From Betaproteobacteria bacterium (lineage in GTDB: Bacteria; Pseudomonadota; Gammaproteobacteria; Burkholderiales; SG8-39): DNA of 7,468 nt. The position numbers and the translations under genes are program-made. The notes below the pieces were generated by a model, which worked only from the letters and a program-made list of their open reading frames with translations, was not told the origin of the DNA and did not search any database. Of this stretch, positions 1 through 6,010 are shown one piece after another (position 1 is the first letter of the stretch; every line of letters starts with the position of its first letter). The stretch is taken from positions 1 to 7,468 of the forward strand of contig JAFAGU010000382.1 of NCBI GenBank assembly GCA_019237595.1. The letters run 5' to 3'.

Positions 1-72
1 CATTACGCGCCCGCGAATCCGCGCCGCAATTGGCGCCGCGTTGACTCTCGGTACCTGTCCAACGCCGATCCC

Positions 73-285
73 CTACTCGCGAGATTCGGACAACGTCGAA
101 CGCGAGATCGAATCGATGTAGGCGAGCTTTCTCGTTGCCACTCGCAAGATGACGAGTTCGCGAATTTGAACGTCTACTATGGGTGCGTCGAATGGCTGTG
201 CTCCGAGAATGGCGATTGCGGTTCTGATGTTCCGAGCGCGCGCGCCACGAGTCGGCCCATAACGGGCGCACCACCGGCGGATCAA
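73..285 (-). pseudogene. Possible decayed fragment of a carboxymuconolactone decarboxylase-like gene
   Basis: This is a minus-strand open frame of 70 codons that opens only with TTG. Residues 42-50 read RELVILRVA (positions 136-162), which resembles the conserved helix before the active-site segment in the carboxymuconolactone decarboxylase/AhpD-like family, usually written RELxILRxA. The preceding residues, with AIAILG some 18 positions upstream, fit the family's spacing loosely. After the motif the expected Glu/Tyr/Trp and His segment is absent and the frame soon stops. The 5' end falls inside the tRNA-like repeat at 277-299. No ribosome binding site or credible start was seen. It could equally be chance coding in a non-genic region, and the resemblance rests on one short motif recalled from memory. 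Confidence 0.22.
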
Positions 286-299
286 GAGTCCGTCGCTCT
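277..299 (-). repeat. Near-copy of tRNA-Asn anticodon arm
   Basis: Positions 277-299 match 458-480 at 21 of 23 positions in the same orientation; 287-299 and 468-480 are identical over 13 nt. On the minus strand the shared part covers the 3' strand of the D stem through the whole anticodon arm. Both differences lie in the anticodon loop, which would read CTCTTGA here (anticodon CTT, Lys-like) in place of CTGTTAA. No matching T arm or acceptor stem flanks it, so it is not a working tRNA. It may be an attachment-site remnant or the leftover of a second tRNA. Confidence 0.6.
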
Positions 300-374
300 C
301 TGTATCTCTATCTTCTTGATTGATGTTGACTTTGGCTCGCTAATGGCCGCGGAAAGACTATTACCCAAGAGGGA

Positions 375-410
375 GAGAAATAATTACCGACGCGGAGGGC
401 CGATCGGCCG
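375..410 (-). terminator. Weak candidate terminator after tRNA-Asn
   Basis: Reading the minus strand past the tRNA 3' end, a G+C-rich stretch containing the palindrome GGCCGATCGGCC (398-409) is followed by CCTCCGCGTCGG and then the T-rich run TAATTATTT. A 4-bp CCGA/TCGG stem can form just before the T-rich run. The stem is short and the T run is interrupted, so this is a tentative call resting mainly on its position about 15 nt beyond the tRNA. Confidence 0.2.
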
Positions 411-424
411 AAACCCATGTAGAT

Positions 425-500
425 TGGCTCCCCGACCAGGGCTCGAACCTGGGACCTGCGGATTAACAGTCCGTCGCTCTACCAACTGAGCTATCGGGGA
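425..500 (-). tRNA. tRNA-Asn (anticodon GTT)
   Basis: This 76-nt minus-strand sequence folds as a complete cloverleaf with an encoded CCA end (425-427). The acceptor stem pairs TCCCCGA with TCGGGGA. The D arm is GCTC-AGTTGGTA-GAGC. The anticodon loop is CTGTTAA, giving GTT (asparagine). The T arm is CCAGG-TTCGAGC-CCTGG with all five pairs intact. One A-C mismatch closes the outer end of the anticodon stem, which as far as I recall is common in proteobacterial tRNA-Asn. The discriminator base is G. The gene sits 25 nt downstream of rlpA on the same strand, apparently with its own promoter. Its anticodon arm is nearly repeated at 277-299. Confidence 0.97.
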
Positions 501-517
501 ATCGAGAGGAGCGCGGG

Positions 518-523
518 ATTTTA
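518..523 (-). promoter_or_regulatory. Putative -10 box of the tRNA-Asn promoter
   Basis: On the minus strand TAAAAT (five of six matches to TATAAT) lies just after the rlpA stop codon and about 17 nt before the mature tRNA 5' end. It is followed by the G+C-rich stretch CCCGCGC, as expected of the discriminator of a stringently controlled stable-RNA promoter. No good -35 is seen at 16-18 bp; that position would fall in the last codons of rlpA. The call is inferred from position and composition. Confidence 0.42.
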
Positions 524-525
524 CC

Positions 526-1374
526 TCATCTCACCGTGACGACGGGCTTGATGCCCAGCGATTCGCGGAGCTTCTCCGCGGCGGTGCTCGCCTCGGCGCG
601 CGAGGTGAAGGGCCCGACGATCACCCGGTAGAGCTTGTCGCGCAGGACGCTCGAGGCGGTGAGTCCGAGGCCGGCGAGCTGAGGCTGGATCTTGTCGCGG
701 AAGCTCTCGGCGTTGGCGCTCGATCCGAAGGCGCCGAGCTGCAGCGTGATGCCCGAGGGCTCGGGGCGCGCTTCCAGCGTCGCCGGCGCGTCTGCGGCCT
801 CGCCGAAGACGATGCTTTCCACCTCGGCGGTCGCGACGCCCGACTGCGCGAAGCCGAGCTTGTAGGCGGCGGCGTACGAGACATCCATGACGCGGCCGGA
901 GTGGAACGGCCCGCGGTCGTTGATGCGCACGACGACGCTGCGCCCGTTCTCGAGGTTCGTGACCTTCGCGTAGCTCGGGATGGGAAGCGTCGGGTGCGCG
1001 GCGGTCATGGCGTACATGTCGTACACCTCGCCGCTCCAGGTCCTCTGGCCGTGGAACTTGCGCCCGTACCACGACACCGTGCCTTGGCGGCGGTATTCCA
1101 CGAGCGCCCGGTAGGGCACGTATTCGCGCCCGAACACGGTGTAGGGCTCGTTGGCGCGCGCGTTCAGCGGCTCGACGCGCGGACGCGCATCCGCCAGCGT
1201 GTCGAGATTCACCGGAACAGGGCCGTCGGGCGCATCGTCGCTGTAGAAGCCGCCCGGCTTGCGCATGATTTGCGAAAGCGGAATGGGATCCGGTTTCGGC
1301 GGCGGCGCCGCACGCTCGGCGGCGCAGCCGCAAAGGAAGGCCGAGAGCACGAGCCAGGCGGGCTTGTTGCGCAT
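526..1374 (-). CDS. rlpA: RlpA: septal lytic transglycosylase lipoprotein with SPOR domain
   Basis: This 282-residue protein starts at ATG with a lipoprotein signal peptide: Arg/Lys near the N-terminus, a short hydrophobic run, then LCGC at 14-17 so that Cys17 would be lipidated (Cys15 is a less likely alternative). A proline-rich linker leads to the double-psi beta-barrel, about 96-177, beginning GTVSWYGRKFHGQ. Glu116, His127 and Asp153 (in INDRGP) keep exactly the spacing, 11 and 26, of the catalytic Glu120, His131 and Asp157 described for Pseudomonas aeruginosa RlpA. An active lytic transglycosylase is therefore predicted. A SPOR domain at about 207-281 (LQLGAFGSSANAESF, then VIVGPFTSRAEA) should bind peptide-free septal glycan. 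Known RlpA proteins are outer-membrane lipoproteins that cut denuded glycan strands during daughter-cell separation. A weak GGAAA lies 7-11 nt before the ATG. The gene diverges from the AsmA-like gene across 27 bp. Confidence 0.95.
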   Translation of the reverse strand: MRNKPAWLVLSAFLCGCAAERAAPPPKPDPIPLSQIMRKPGGFYSDDAPDGPVPVNLDTLADARPRVEPLNARANEPYTVFGREYVPYRALVEYRRQGTVSWYGRKFHGQRTWSGEVYDMYAMTAAHPTLPIPSYAKVTNLENGRSVVVRINDRGPFHSGRVMDVSYAAAYKLGFAQSGVATAEVESIVFGEAADAPATLEARPEPSGITLQLGAFGSSANAESFRDKIQPQLAGLGLTASSVLRDKLYRVIVGPFTSRAEASTAAEKLRESLGIKPVVTVR

Positions 1375-1393
1375 CGTCGTTTCCGGCTATTGT
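1364..1393 (+). promoter_or_regulatory. Weak candidate promoter for the AsmA-like gene
   Basis: TTGTTG (1364-1369) and TATTGT (1388-1393) are 18 bp apart and match the sigma-70 boxes at only three and four of six positions. The -10 overlaps the proposed rlpA -10 on the other strand, and the -35 lies within the first codons of rlpA. Transcription from here would begin at or next to the ATG at 1402. No purine-rich ribosome binding site precedes that ATG, which would fit a leaderless message. This is inference from weak matches. Confidence 0.2.
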
Positions 1394-1394
1394 A
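1389..1394 (-). promoter_or_regulatory. Putative -10 box for rlpA
   Basis: TACAAT on the minus strand (five of six matches to TATAAT) lies in the 27-bp gap between rlpA and the divergent AsmA-like gene, 14 nt before the rlpA ATG. Any -35 element would fall inside the first codons of the AsmA-like gene, and no strong match is seen there. The predicted leader is only about 8 nt. Confidence 0.35.
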
Positions 1395-1401
1395 GTTGCG
1401 G

Positions 1402-2724
1402 ATGAAAAAATCCTGGCTGCTCCGCTCGGGGGTGATCCTGCTCACCGCCTGCGTCCTCGCGGCCGTCCTCCTTGTCGCGCCTTTCTTCATCCCGCTCGAG
1501 CGGTTCGTCCCCAGGCTGGCGTCGCTCGCATCGGAGAAGCTCGGCCAGCCGGTCTCGATCTCGAGCCTGCGGCTGCAGCTCCTGCCCACGCCCAGGGCGG
1601 TGGCGGGCGGCATCGAGATCGGCAAGCGCAAGGAAGTCGCCATCGGCGAGCTCGAGATCGTGCCGGCCCTGGCGCCGCTTTTCCGCGGCGACGTGGTCGT
1701 GCGCCTCGTCGAGGCGAGGGACGTGCACCTCAAGGAAGCGGCGCTCGCGATTCCCGACAAGCTGCCCAAGGGCGGCGGCGGAGACGGCGTGCGCGTCGAG
1801 CGCCTGCGGCTCGCGAGAGTGAAGCTCGAGCACCGCTCGATCAGGATGCCGGAGTTCGACCTCGAGGCGGAGCTCGCGCCGGACCTCTCCGTCGAGCTCG
1901 CGCGCCTGCAGACGACCGATGGGGCGCTGCAGGTCACTCTCGATCCGCAGGCCGGCGGCTCCTCGGCGGTCGAGATCCATGCGAAGCAGTGGACCCTCCC
2001 GGCCGGCCCACCGGTGCGCTTCGACGCGCTCTCCGCCGAAGGATCCCTGAAAGGAGAGGCGATCGACCTGCGCAAGATCGAGGGCCGGCTCTACGGCGGC
2101 ACGCTTTCCGGGACGGCGCGCGCCGACTGGTCGCGGCTATGGCAGGTCTCGGGAAATTCCTCGGTCGACGGCGTCGACGTAGTACCGGTGCAGAAGCTCC
2201 TCGGCAAGAAGCCGCAGATCTCCGGGCGCCTGAAGTCGCATGCGAGCTTTTCGGCGCGCGCGCGCACGCCGGACGCGCTCGTCGACGCACTGGTGCTCGA
2301 CGGTCCGTTCGAGGTCCTCGGCGGCGCCTACCAGGGCTACGACCTCTCGAAGATCGGCCTGAAGAAGCTCGAGGCGGGCGGGTCCACGCGCTTCGACGAG
2401 CTGAAGGGCAAGGTCGCCGTCCGCGGCGGGGAGATCAAGGTGACCGAGCTCTGCGTGCGCTCCCCGGCGCTCGTGGCCGGCGGCAACGTCACGGTCTCGG
2501 CCGAAGACAAGCTCTCGGGAAAGCTCGATCTCTCGATCGCGAAGACGGCGGGGTTCGTCGGCTTTCCGGTGGCCCTGGGCGGGACGACGAGCGATCCGTC
2601 GTTCATGCCGACGAAGGGCTACCTGATCGGCGCCGCGGTGGGCACGGTTCTCCTGCCTGGGATCGGCACCTCGATCGGCTCGTCCGTCGGGACGCGCATC
2701 GAGGGCAAGTCCGACTGCAAGTAG
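1402..2724 (+). CDS. AsmA family protein
   Basis: This 440-residue protein has one N-terminal membrane anchor at about 8-30. It is followed by the family's entry signature: PLERFVPRLASLASEKLGQP then VSISSLRLQLLPTP (31-64), where a short amphipathic helix leads into the first beta strands. The middle is beta-rich and low in cysteine. A C-terminal AsmA-like segment follows at about 290-400, including the GNVTVSAEDKLSGKLDLSI stretch (361-379) and LGGTTSDPSF (392-401). AsmA-like proteins are inner-membrane-anchored, mostly periplasmic bridge-like proteins implicated in outer-membrane assembly and lipid transfer; this one is shorter than E. coli AsmA (about 617 residues). Its end is unusual: residues 406-430 form a glycine-rich hydrophobic segment with Gly every fourth residue. 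A TTG at 1396 would add two residues, but the ATG at 1402 (MKKSWLLRSG) gives a normal anchor and is preferred. The stop lies 7 bp from the stop of the convergent aminotransferase gene. Confidence 0.85.
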   Translation: MKKSWLLRSGVILLTACVLAAVLLVAPFFIPLERFVPRLASLASEKLGQPVSISSLRLQLLPTPRAVAGGIEIGKRKEVAIGELEIVPALAPLFRGDVVVRLVEARDVHLKEAALAIPDKLPKGGGGDGVRVERLRLARVKLEHRSIRMPEFDLEAELAPDLSVELARLQTTDGALQVTLDPQAGGSSAVEIHAKQWTLPAGPPVRFDALSAEGSLKGEAIDLRKIEGRLYGGTLSGTARADWSRLWQVSGNSSVDGVDVVPVQKLLGKKPQISGRLKSHASFSARARTPDALVDALVLDGPFEVLGGAYQGYDLSKIGLKKLEAGGSTRFDELKGKVAVRGGEIKVTELCVRSPALVAGGNVTVSAEDKLSGKLDLSIAKTAGFVGFPVALGGTTSDPSFMPTKGYLIGAAVGTVLLPGIGTSIGSSVGTRIEGKSDCK

Positions 2725-2731
2725 CGCGGAG

Positions 2732-3949
2732 CTACCTGATCACCGCGGCGATCGCGTCGGCGACGTAGTCGATGTTGCCCGAATTGAGCGCCGCGATGCA
2801 CACGCGGCCGGTGTCGATGGAGTAGATCGAGTATTCGTTCCGCAGGCGATGCACCTGCTCTCGCGTGAGGCCCGTATAGGAGAACATGCCCCGCTGTCGC
2901 AGGACGAAGCTCCAGTCGGCGCCGGGAACGCGAGCACGGATGCCTTCGACGAGCGCCTTGCGCATGGCCTTGATGCGCTCGCGCATGCCCGCGAGCTCGC
3001 GCTCCCAAAGCGCCCTCAGCTCAGGGTTGGCGAGGACGGAAGCGACCAGCTGGGCGCCGTGCGTGGGCGGGTTCGAATAGGTGGTGCGCACGATGCGCTT
3101 GAGCTGCGAGAGCGCGCGCTTCGCCTCCTCGTCGCCCTGCGTGACGAGGCTGAACGCGCCGACCCGCTCGCCATAGAGCGAGAAAGACTTGGAGAAGGAG
3201 CTCGAGAGGAAGACCGGCGTGGCGTCGCCCGAGAAGAGGCGCGCCGCGAGCGCGTCCGCATCCAGTCCGTCGCCGAAGCCCTGGTAGGCGAGGTCGAGGA
3301 AGGGAATCAGGCCCCGGCGCTTGACCGCTTCGAGCACGTCGCCCCAGTGCTCCGCTGGAATGTCCACGCCGGTGGGGTTGTGGCAGCACGCGTGCAGGAC
3401 GACGATGGAGCCCGCGGGAATCCTCTCGAACGCGCCCAGCATGGCAGCGAAATCGAGCCCCTTCGTCTTCGCGTCATAGTAGGGGTAGGACGACACGGTG
3501 AAGCCTGCCGCCTCGAAGAGCTGCCGATGGTTCTCCCAGCTCGGATCGCTGATCCATACGCTTGCGGAAGGCGACAGCAGCTTGAGGAAATCGGCGCCGA
3601 TCTTGAGCCCGCCCGTGCCGCCGAGCGCCTGCACCGTCACGACTCGCTTCTCCGCGAGCGCGTTGCAGTCTTTGCCGAAGACGAGTTCCTGCACCGCCTT
3701 GTCGTAGGCGGCGATCCCGTCGATCGGGAGATAGCCGCGTGGCGGAGCGGCCTTGAGACGATCCGCCTCGACACGCTTCACGCATTCCAGGAGCGGAATC
3801 TTCCCGTCGTCGCCGTAGTACACGCCGACGCCGAGGTTTACTTTCCTCGGGTTCTTGTCGGCGACGTACGCCTCGGTGACGCCGAGGATGGGATCGCTCG
3901 GCGCCATCGGCACCGAGGCGAGGAGGGAAGGGGCTTGGGGAGCGTTCAT
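2732..3949 (-). CDS. tyrB: Aspartate/aromatic-amino-acid aminotransferase (PLP, fold type I)
   Basis: This 405-residue protein is close in length to E. coli AspC and TyrB and aligns throughout with family Ialpha aminotransferases. Visible landmarks are DPILGVTEAY (19-28), VNLGVGVYYGDDGKIP (37-52), Trp138 in SDPSWENH over the cofactor, Asn191 in HNPTG, Asp219 and Tyr222 in FLDLAYQGF, the PLP Schiff-base Lys254 in SSSFSKSFSLYGERVG, Arg288 before YSNPP (equivalent to the Arg292 that grips the substrate side-chain carboxylate), and Arg382 in GRVCIAALN (equivalent to Arg386 for the alpha-carboxylate). It should move amino groups between aspartate, tyrosine or phenylalanine and 2-oxoglutarate in the cytoplasm. 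Sequence alone does not separate AspC from TyrB, so the symbol is tentative; the PSLLASVPMAPSDPILG start resembles the betaproteobacterial TyrB-like group. The frame stays open far upstream across uvrB in antisense, but homology begins only here. The ATG lacks a strong ribosome binding site. Confidence 0.93.
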   Translation of the reverse strand: MNAPQAPSLLASVPMAPSDPILGVTEAYVADKNPRKVNLGVGVYYGDDGKIPLLECVKRVEADRLKAAPPRGYLPIDGIAAYDKAVQELVFGKDCNALAEKRVVTVQALGGTGGLKIGADFLKLLSPSASVWISDPSWENHRQLFEAAGFTVSSYPYYDAKTKGLDFAAMLGAFERIPAGSIVVLHACCHNPTGVDIPAEHWGDVLEAVKRRGLIPFLDLAYQGFGDGLDADALAARLFSGDATPVFLSSSFSKSFSLYGERVGAFSLVTQGDEEAKRALSQLKRIVRTTYSNPPTHGAQLVASVLANPELRALWERELAGMRERIKAMRKALVEGIRARVPGADWSFVLRQRGMFSYTGLTREQVHRLRNEYSIYSIDTGRVCIAALNSGNIDYVADAIAAVIR

Positions 3950-3978
3950 CGTGTTAGCATCGATCGTTTCGCAAGGCA

Positions 3979-3984
3979 ATTCTA
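3979..3984 (-). promoter_or_regulatory. Putative -10 box for the aminotransferase gene
   Basis: TAGAAT on the minus strand (five of six matches to TATAAT) lies within the 39-bp gap between the aminotransferase and uvrB, giving a leader of roughly 23 nt. No convincing -35 is visible; it would lie in the first codons of uvrB. No comparably good box is seen for uvrB on the plus strand within this gap. Confidence 0.3.
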
Positions 3985-3988
3985 CCGC

Positions 3989-6010
3989 GTGGCTGTAACG
4001 TTCCCGAACAGTCCCTTCCGCCTGGCGCAGGTCTTCGCGCCCTCGGGCGACCAGCCCGAGGCGATCGAGAAGCTCGTCGAAGGCGTGAACGACGGCCTCG
4101 CGTTCCAGACGCTCCTCGGCGTCACCGGCTCGGGCAAGACCTTCACGATGGCGAACGTCATCGCGCGGCTCGGCCGCCCGGCGCTCGTCCTCGCCCCGAA
4201 CAAGACGCTCGCCGCGCAGCTCTACGCGGAGTTCAGGGAGTTCCTGCCCGAAAACGCGGTGGAGTACTTCGTCTCCTACTACGACTACTACCAGCCGGAA
4301 GCCTACGTGCCGGCGCGCGACCTCTATATCGAGAAGGACTCGTCGATCAACGACCACATCGAGCAGATGCGGCTCTCGGCGACGAAGTCGCTCATGGAGC
4401 GGCGCGACGTGGTGATCGTGGGCACCGTCTCGGCGATCTACGGGATCGGCGACCCTTCCGAATACCACGGCATGATCCTCCACGTGCGCGAGGGGGAGAA
4501 GCTCGGCCAGCGCGACATCCTCGCGCGCCTCGTGGCGATGCAGTACGAGCGAAGCGACCTGGATTTCCGGCGCGGCACGTTCCGCGTGCGCGGCGACGTG
4601 GTCGACGTCTTCCCCGCGGAGCACGCCGAGCATGCGGTGCGCATCTTCCTCGACGACGACTCGATCCAGAGGCTGGAGATCTTCGACCCGCTGACCGGCC
4701 GCTCGCTCCATCCCATGGCGCGCTTCACGGTCTATCCGTCCAGCCATTACGTGACGCCGCGCGAGACGACGCTGCGGGCGATCGAGGCCATCAAGGTCGA
4801 GCTCCGCGAGCGCATCGAGTTCTTCCAGAAGGCCGGCCGCCTGGTCGAGGCCCAACGCATCGAGCAGCGCACGCGCTTCGACCTCGAGATGCTCGCGGAG
4901 CTCGGGTTCTGCAAGGGCATCGAGAACTACTCGCGGCACCTTTCCGGGCGCAAGGCCGGCCAGCCGCCGCCGACCCTGATCGACTACCTGCCAACGGATG
5001 CGCTGATGTTCATCGACGAGAGCCATGTCACCATCCCGCAGCTGGGCGGCATGTACCGCGGCGACCGCTCGCGCAAGGAGAACCTCGTCGAGTACGGCTT
5101 CCGGCTGCCCTCGGCCCTCGACAACCGGCCGCTTCGCTTCGACGAGTTCGAGGCGGTCGTGCGACAGACCATTTTCGTGTCAGCGACACCTGCCGATTAC
5201 GAGCGCGAGAAGTCCCGGGGCGCGATCATCGAGCAGGTCGTGCGGCCCACGGGGCTCGTCGACCCGCAGGTCATCGTGCGGCCCGCGTCCACGCAGGTCG
5301 ACGACTTGCTTTCCGAGATCAGTCTCAGGACGAAGAAGAACGAGCGCGTGCTCGTCACCACGCTTACGAAGCGCATGGCCGAGGAGCTGACCGAGTACCT
5401 TGCCGAGCACGGCGTGAAGGTGCGCTACCTGCACTCGGAGGTGGAGACGGTGGAGCGGGTCGAGATCATCCGCGACCTGCGCCTGGGCGAGTTCGATGTT
5501 CTCGTCGGAATCAACCTGCTGCGCGAGGGGCTCGACCTGCCGGAGGTCTCGCTCGTGGCGATCCTCGATGCGGACAAGGAAGGGTTCCTGCGCTCCGAGC
5601 GCTCGCTCATCCAGACGATCGGGCGCGCAGCGCGCCACCTCAACGGCACGGCGATCCTCTACGCGGACCGCGAGACGGACTCGATCCGGCGCGCGATCGC
5701 CGAGACCGATCGCCGGCGCGCGAAGCAGCAGGCCTATAACGACGCGCACCGCATCACCCCCAAAGGCGTGATGAAGCGCATCAAGGACCTGATCGACGGC
5801 GTCTACGACGATGCCCAGGCCAAGGCAGCGCAGGAGGAAGCCCGCTACGAGGCCATGTCGGAGAAGCAGATCGCGCGCGAGATCAAGGCGCTCGAGAAGA
5901 AGATGCTCTCCCACGCGAAGAACCTGGAATTCGAGGAGGCCGCGAAGGTGCGCGACCAGCTCACCGAGCTGAAGAAGCGGGTCTTCGGCGTCGAGCTTGC
6001 CCCGGAATAG
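3989..6010 (+). CDS. uvrB: UvrB, excinuclease ABC subunit B
   Basis: This 673-residue protein matches E. coli UvrB in length and throughout its sequence. UvrB receives damaged DNA from UvrA, verifies the lesion and recruits UvrC for incision in nucleotide excision repair. Visible parts are FAPSGDQPEAI (16-26), Walker A GVTGSGKT (44-51), LAPNKTLAAQL (68-78), the tyrosine-rich damage-probing hairpin YYDYYQPEAYVP (97-108), the UvrA-binding region RGTFRVRGDVVDVFP (195-209), Walker B-type DESH (343-346), GFRLPSALDNRPL (370-382), FVSATP (396-401), TTLTKRMAEELTEYL (457-471), and the arginine-finger motif QTIGRAAR (542-549). A C-terminal UVR coiled coil at about 630-665 (KNLEFEEAAKVRDQL) docks UvrC. 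GTG at 3989 is chosen because homology begins about ten residues later, no ATG is available before the Walker A motif, and AAGG lies 12 nt upstream. No canonical LexA box was seen in the short upstream gap. All motifs appear intact. Confidence 0.98.
   Translation: MAVTFPNSPFRLAQVFAPSGDQPEAIEKLVEGVNDGLAFQTLLGVTGSGKTFTMANVIARLGRPALVLAPNKTLAAQLYAEFREFLPENAVEYFVSYYDYYQPEAYVPARDLYIEKDSSINDHIEQMRLSATKSLMERRDVVIVGTVSAIYGIGDPSEYHGMILHVREGEKLGQRDILARLVAMQYERSDLDFRRGTFRVRGDVVDVFPAEHAEHAVRIFLDDDSIQRLEIFDPLTGRSLHPMARFTVYPSSHYVTPRETTLRAIEAIKVELRERIEFFQKAGRLVEAQRIEQRTRFDLEMLAELGFCKGIENYSRHLSGRKAGQPPPTLIDYLPTDALMFIDESHVTIPQLGGMYRGDRSRKENLVEYGFRLPSALDNRPLRFDEFEAVVRQTIFVSATPADYEREKSRGAIIEQVVRPTGLVDPQVIVRPASTQVDDLLSEISLRTKKNERVLVTTLTKRMAEELTEYLAEHGVKVRYLHSEVETVERVEIIRDLRLGEFDVLVGINLLREGLDLPEVSLVAILDADKEGFLRSERSLIQTIGRAARHLNGTAILYADRETDSIRRAIAETDRRRAKQQAYNDAHRITPKGVMKRIKDLIDGVYDDAQAKAAQEEARYEAMSEKQIAREIKALEKKMLSHAKNLEFEEAAKVRDQLTELKKRVFGVELAPE

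Larger units (their letters stand above)
1..424. other. Gene-poor, lower-GC stretch 3' of tRNA-Asn
   Basis: No intact gene can be supported here. Base composition drops compared with the coding part of the window; in 301-360 only 26 of 60 bases are G or C. Plus frame 1 is open from the left edge to 489, but it runs through the tRNA in antisense and gives the familiar phantom peptide of a translated tRNA, so it is not called as a gene. The stretch holds a possible decayed fragment (73-285, minus), a 23-nt near-copy of the tRNA anticodon arm (277-299), and a 12-bp perfect palindrome at 398-409. It lies on the 3' side of the tRNA, where tRNA-targeted elements integrate. No integrase is visible; one could lie left of the window. 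Confidence 0.6.

Noticed and set aside
21..36. GCGCC/GGCGC hairpin near the left edge
   Set aside because: A 5-bp GC stem without a T run is expected by chance in this composition.
1..489. Plus-strand frame open from the left edge through the tRNA
   Set aside because: It ends in the classic phantom peptide made by translating a tRNA in antisense (APRPGLEPGTCGL), has no credible start, and shows no family resemblance.
521..1333. Second long minus-strand frame within rlpA
   Set aside because: Arg/Ala-rich out-of-frame translation of rlpA, whose catalytic and SPOR motifs fix the real frame.
2849..3988. uvrB frame remaining open 380 codons upstream, antisense to the aminotransferase
   Set aside because: Homology to UvrB starts only about ten residues after the GTG at 3989; the upstream part is an Arg/Glu/Ala/Val-rich antisense translation produced by GC-rich codon bias.
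4000..4009. GTTC-CC-GAAC inverted repeat at the start of uvrB
   Set aside because: Only four bases per arm, inside the coding sequence, and not the spacing of any LexA motif I can name with confidence; likely chance.
3993..4011. CTGT ... ACAG at the start of uvrB as a LexA box
   Set aside because: The spacer is 11 nt where the proteobacterial box needs 8, and the site lies inside codons 2-8 of uvrB.
3950..5026. Aminotransferase frame open 359 codons upstream, antisense to uvrB
   Set aside because: Same compositional effect; the recognised protein begins at 3949 and the extra part is low-complexity charged antisense.
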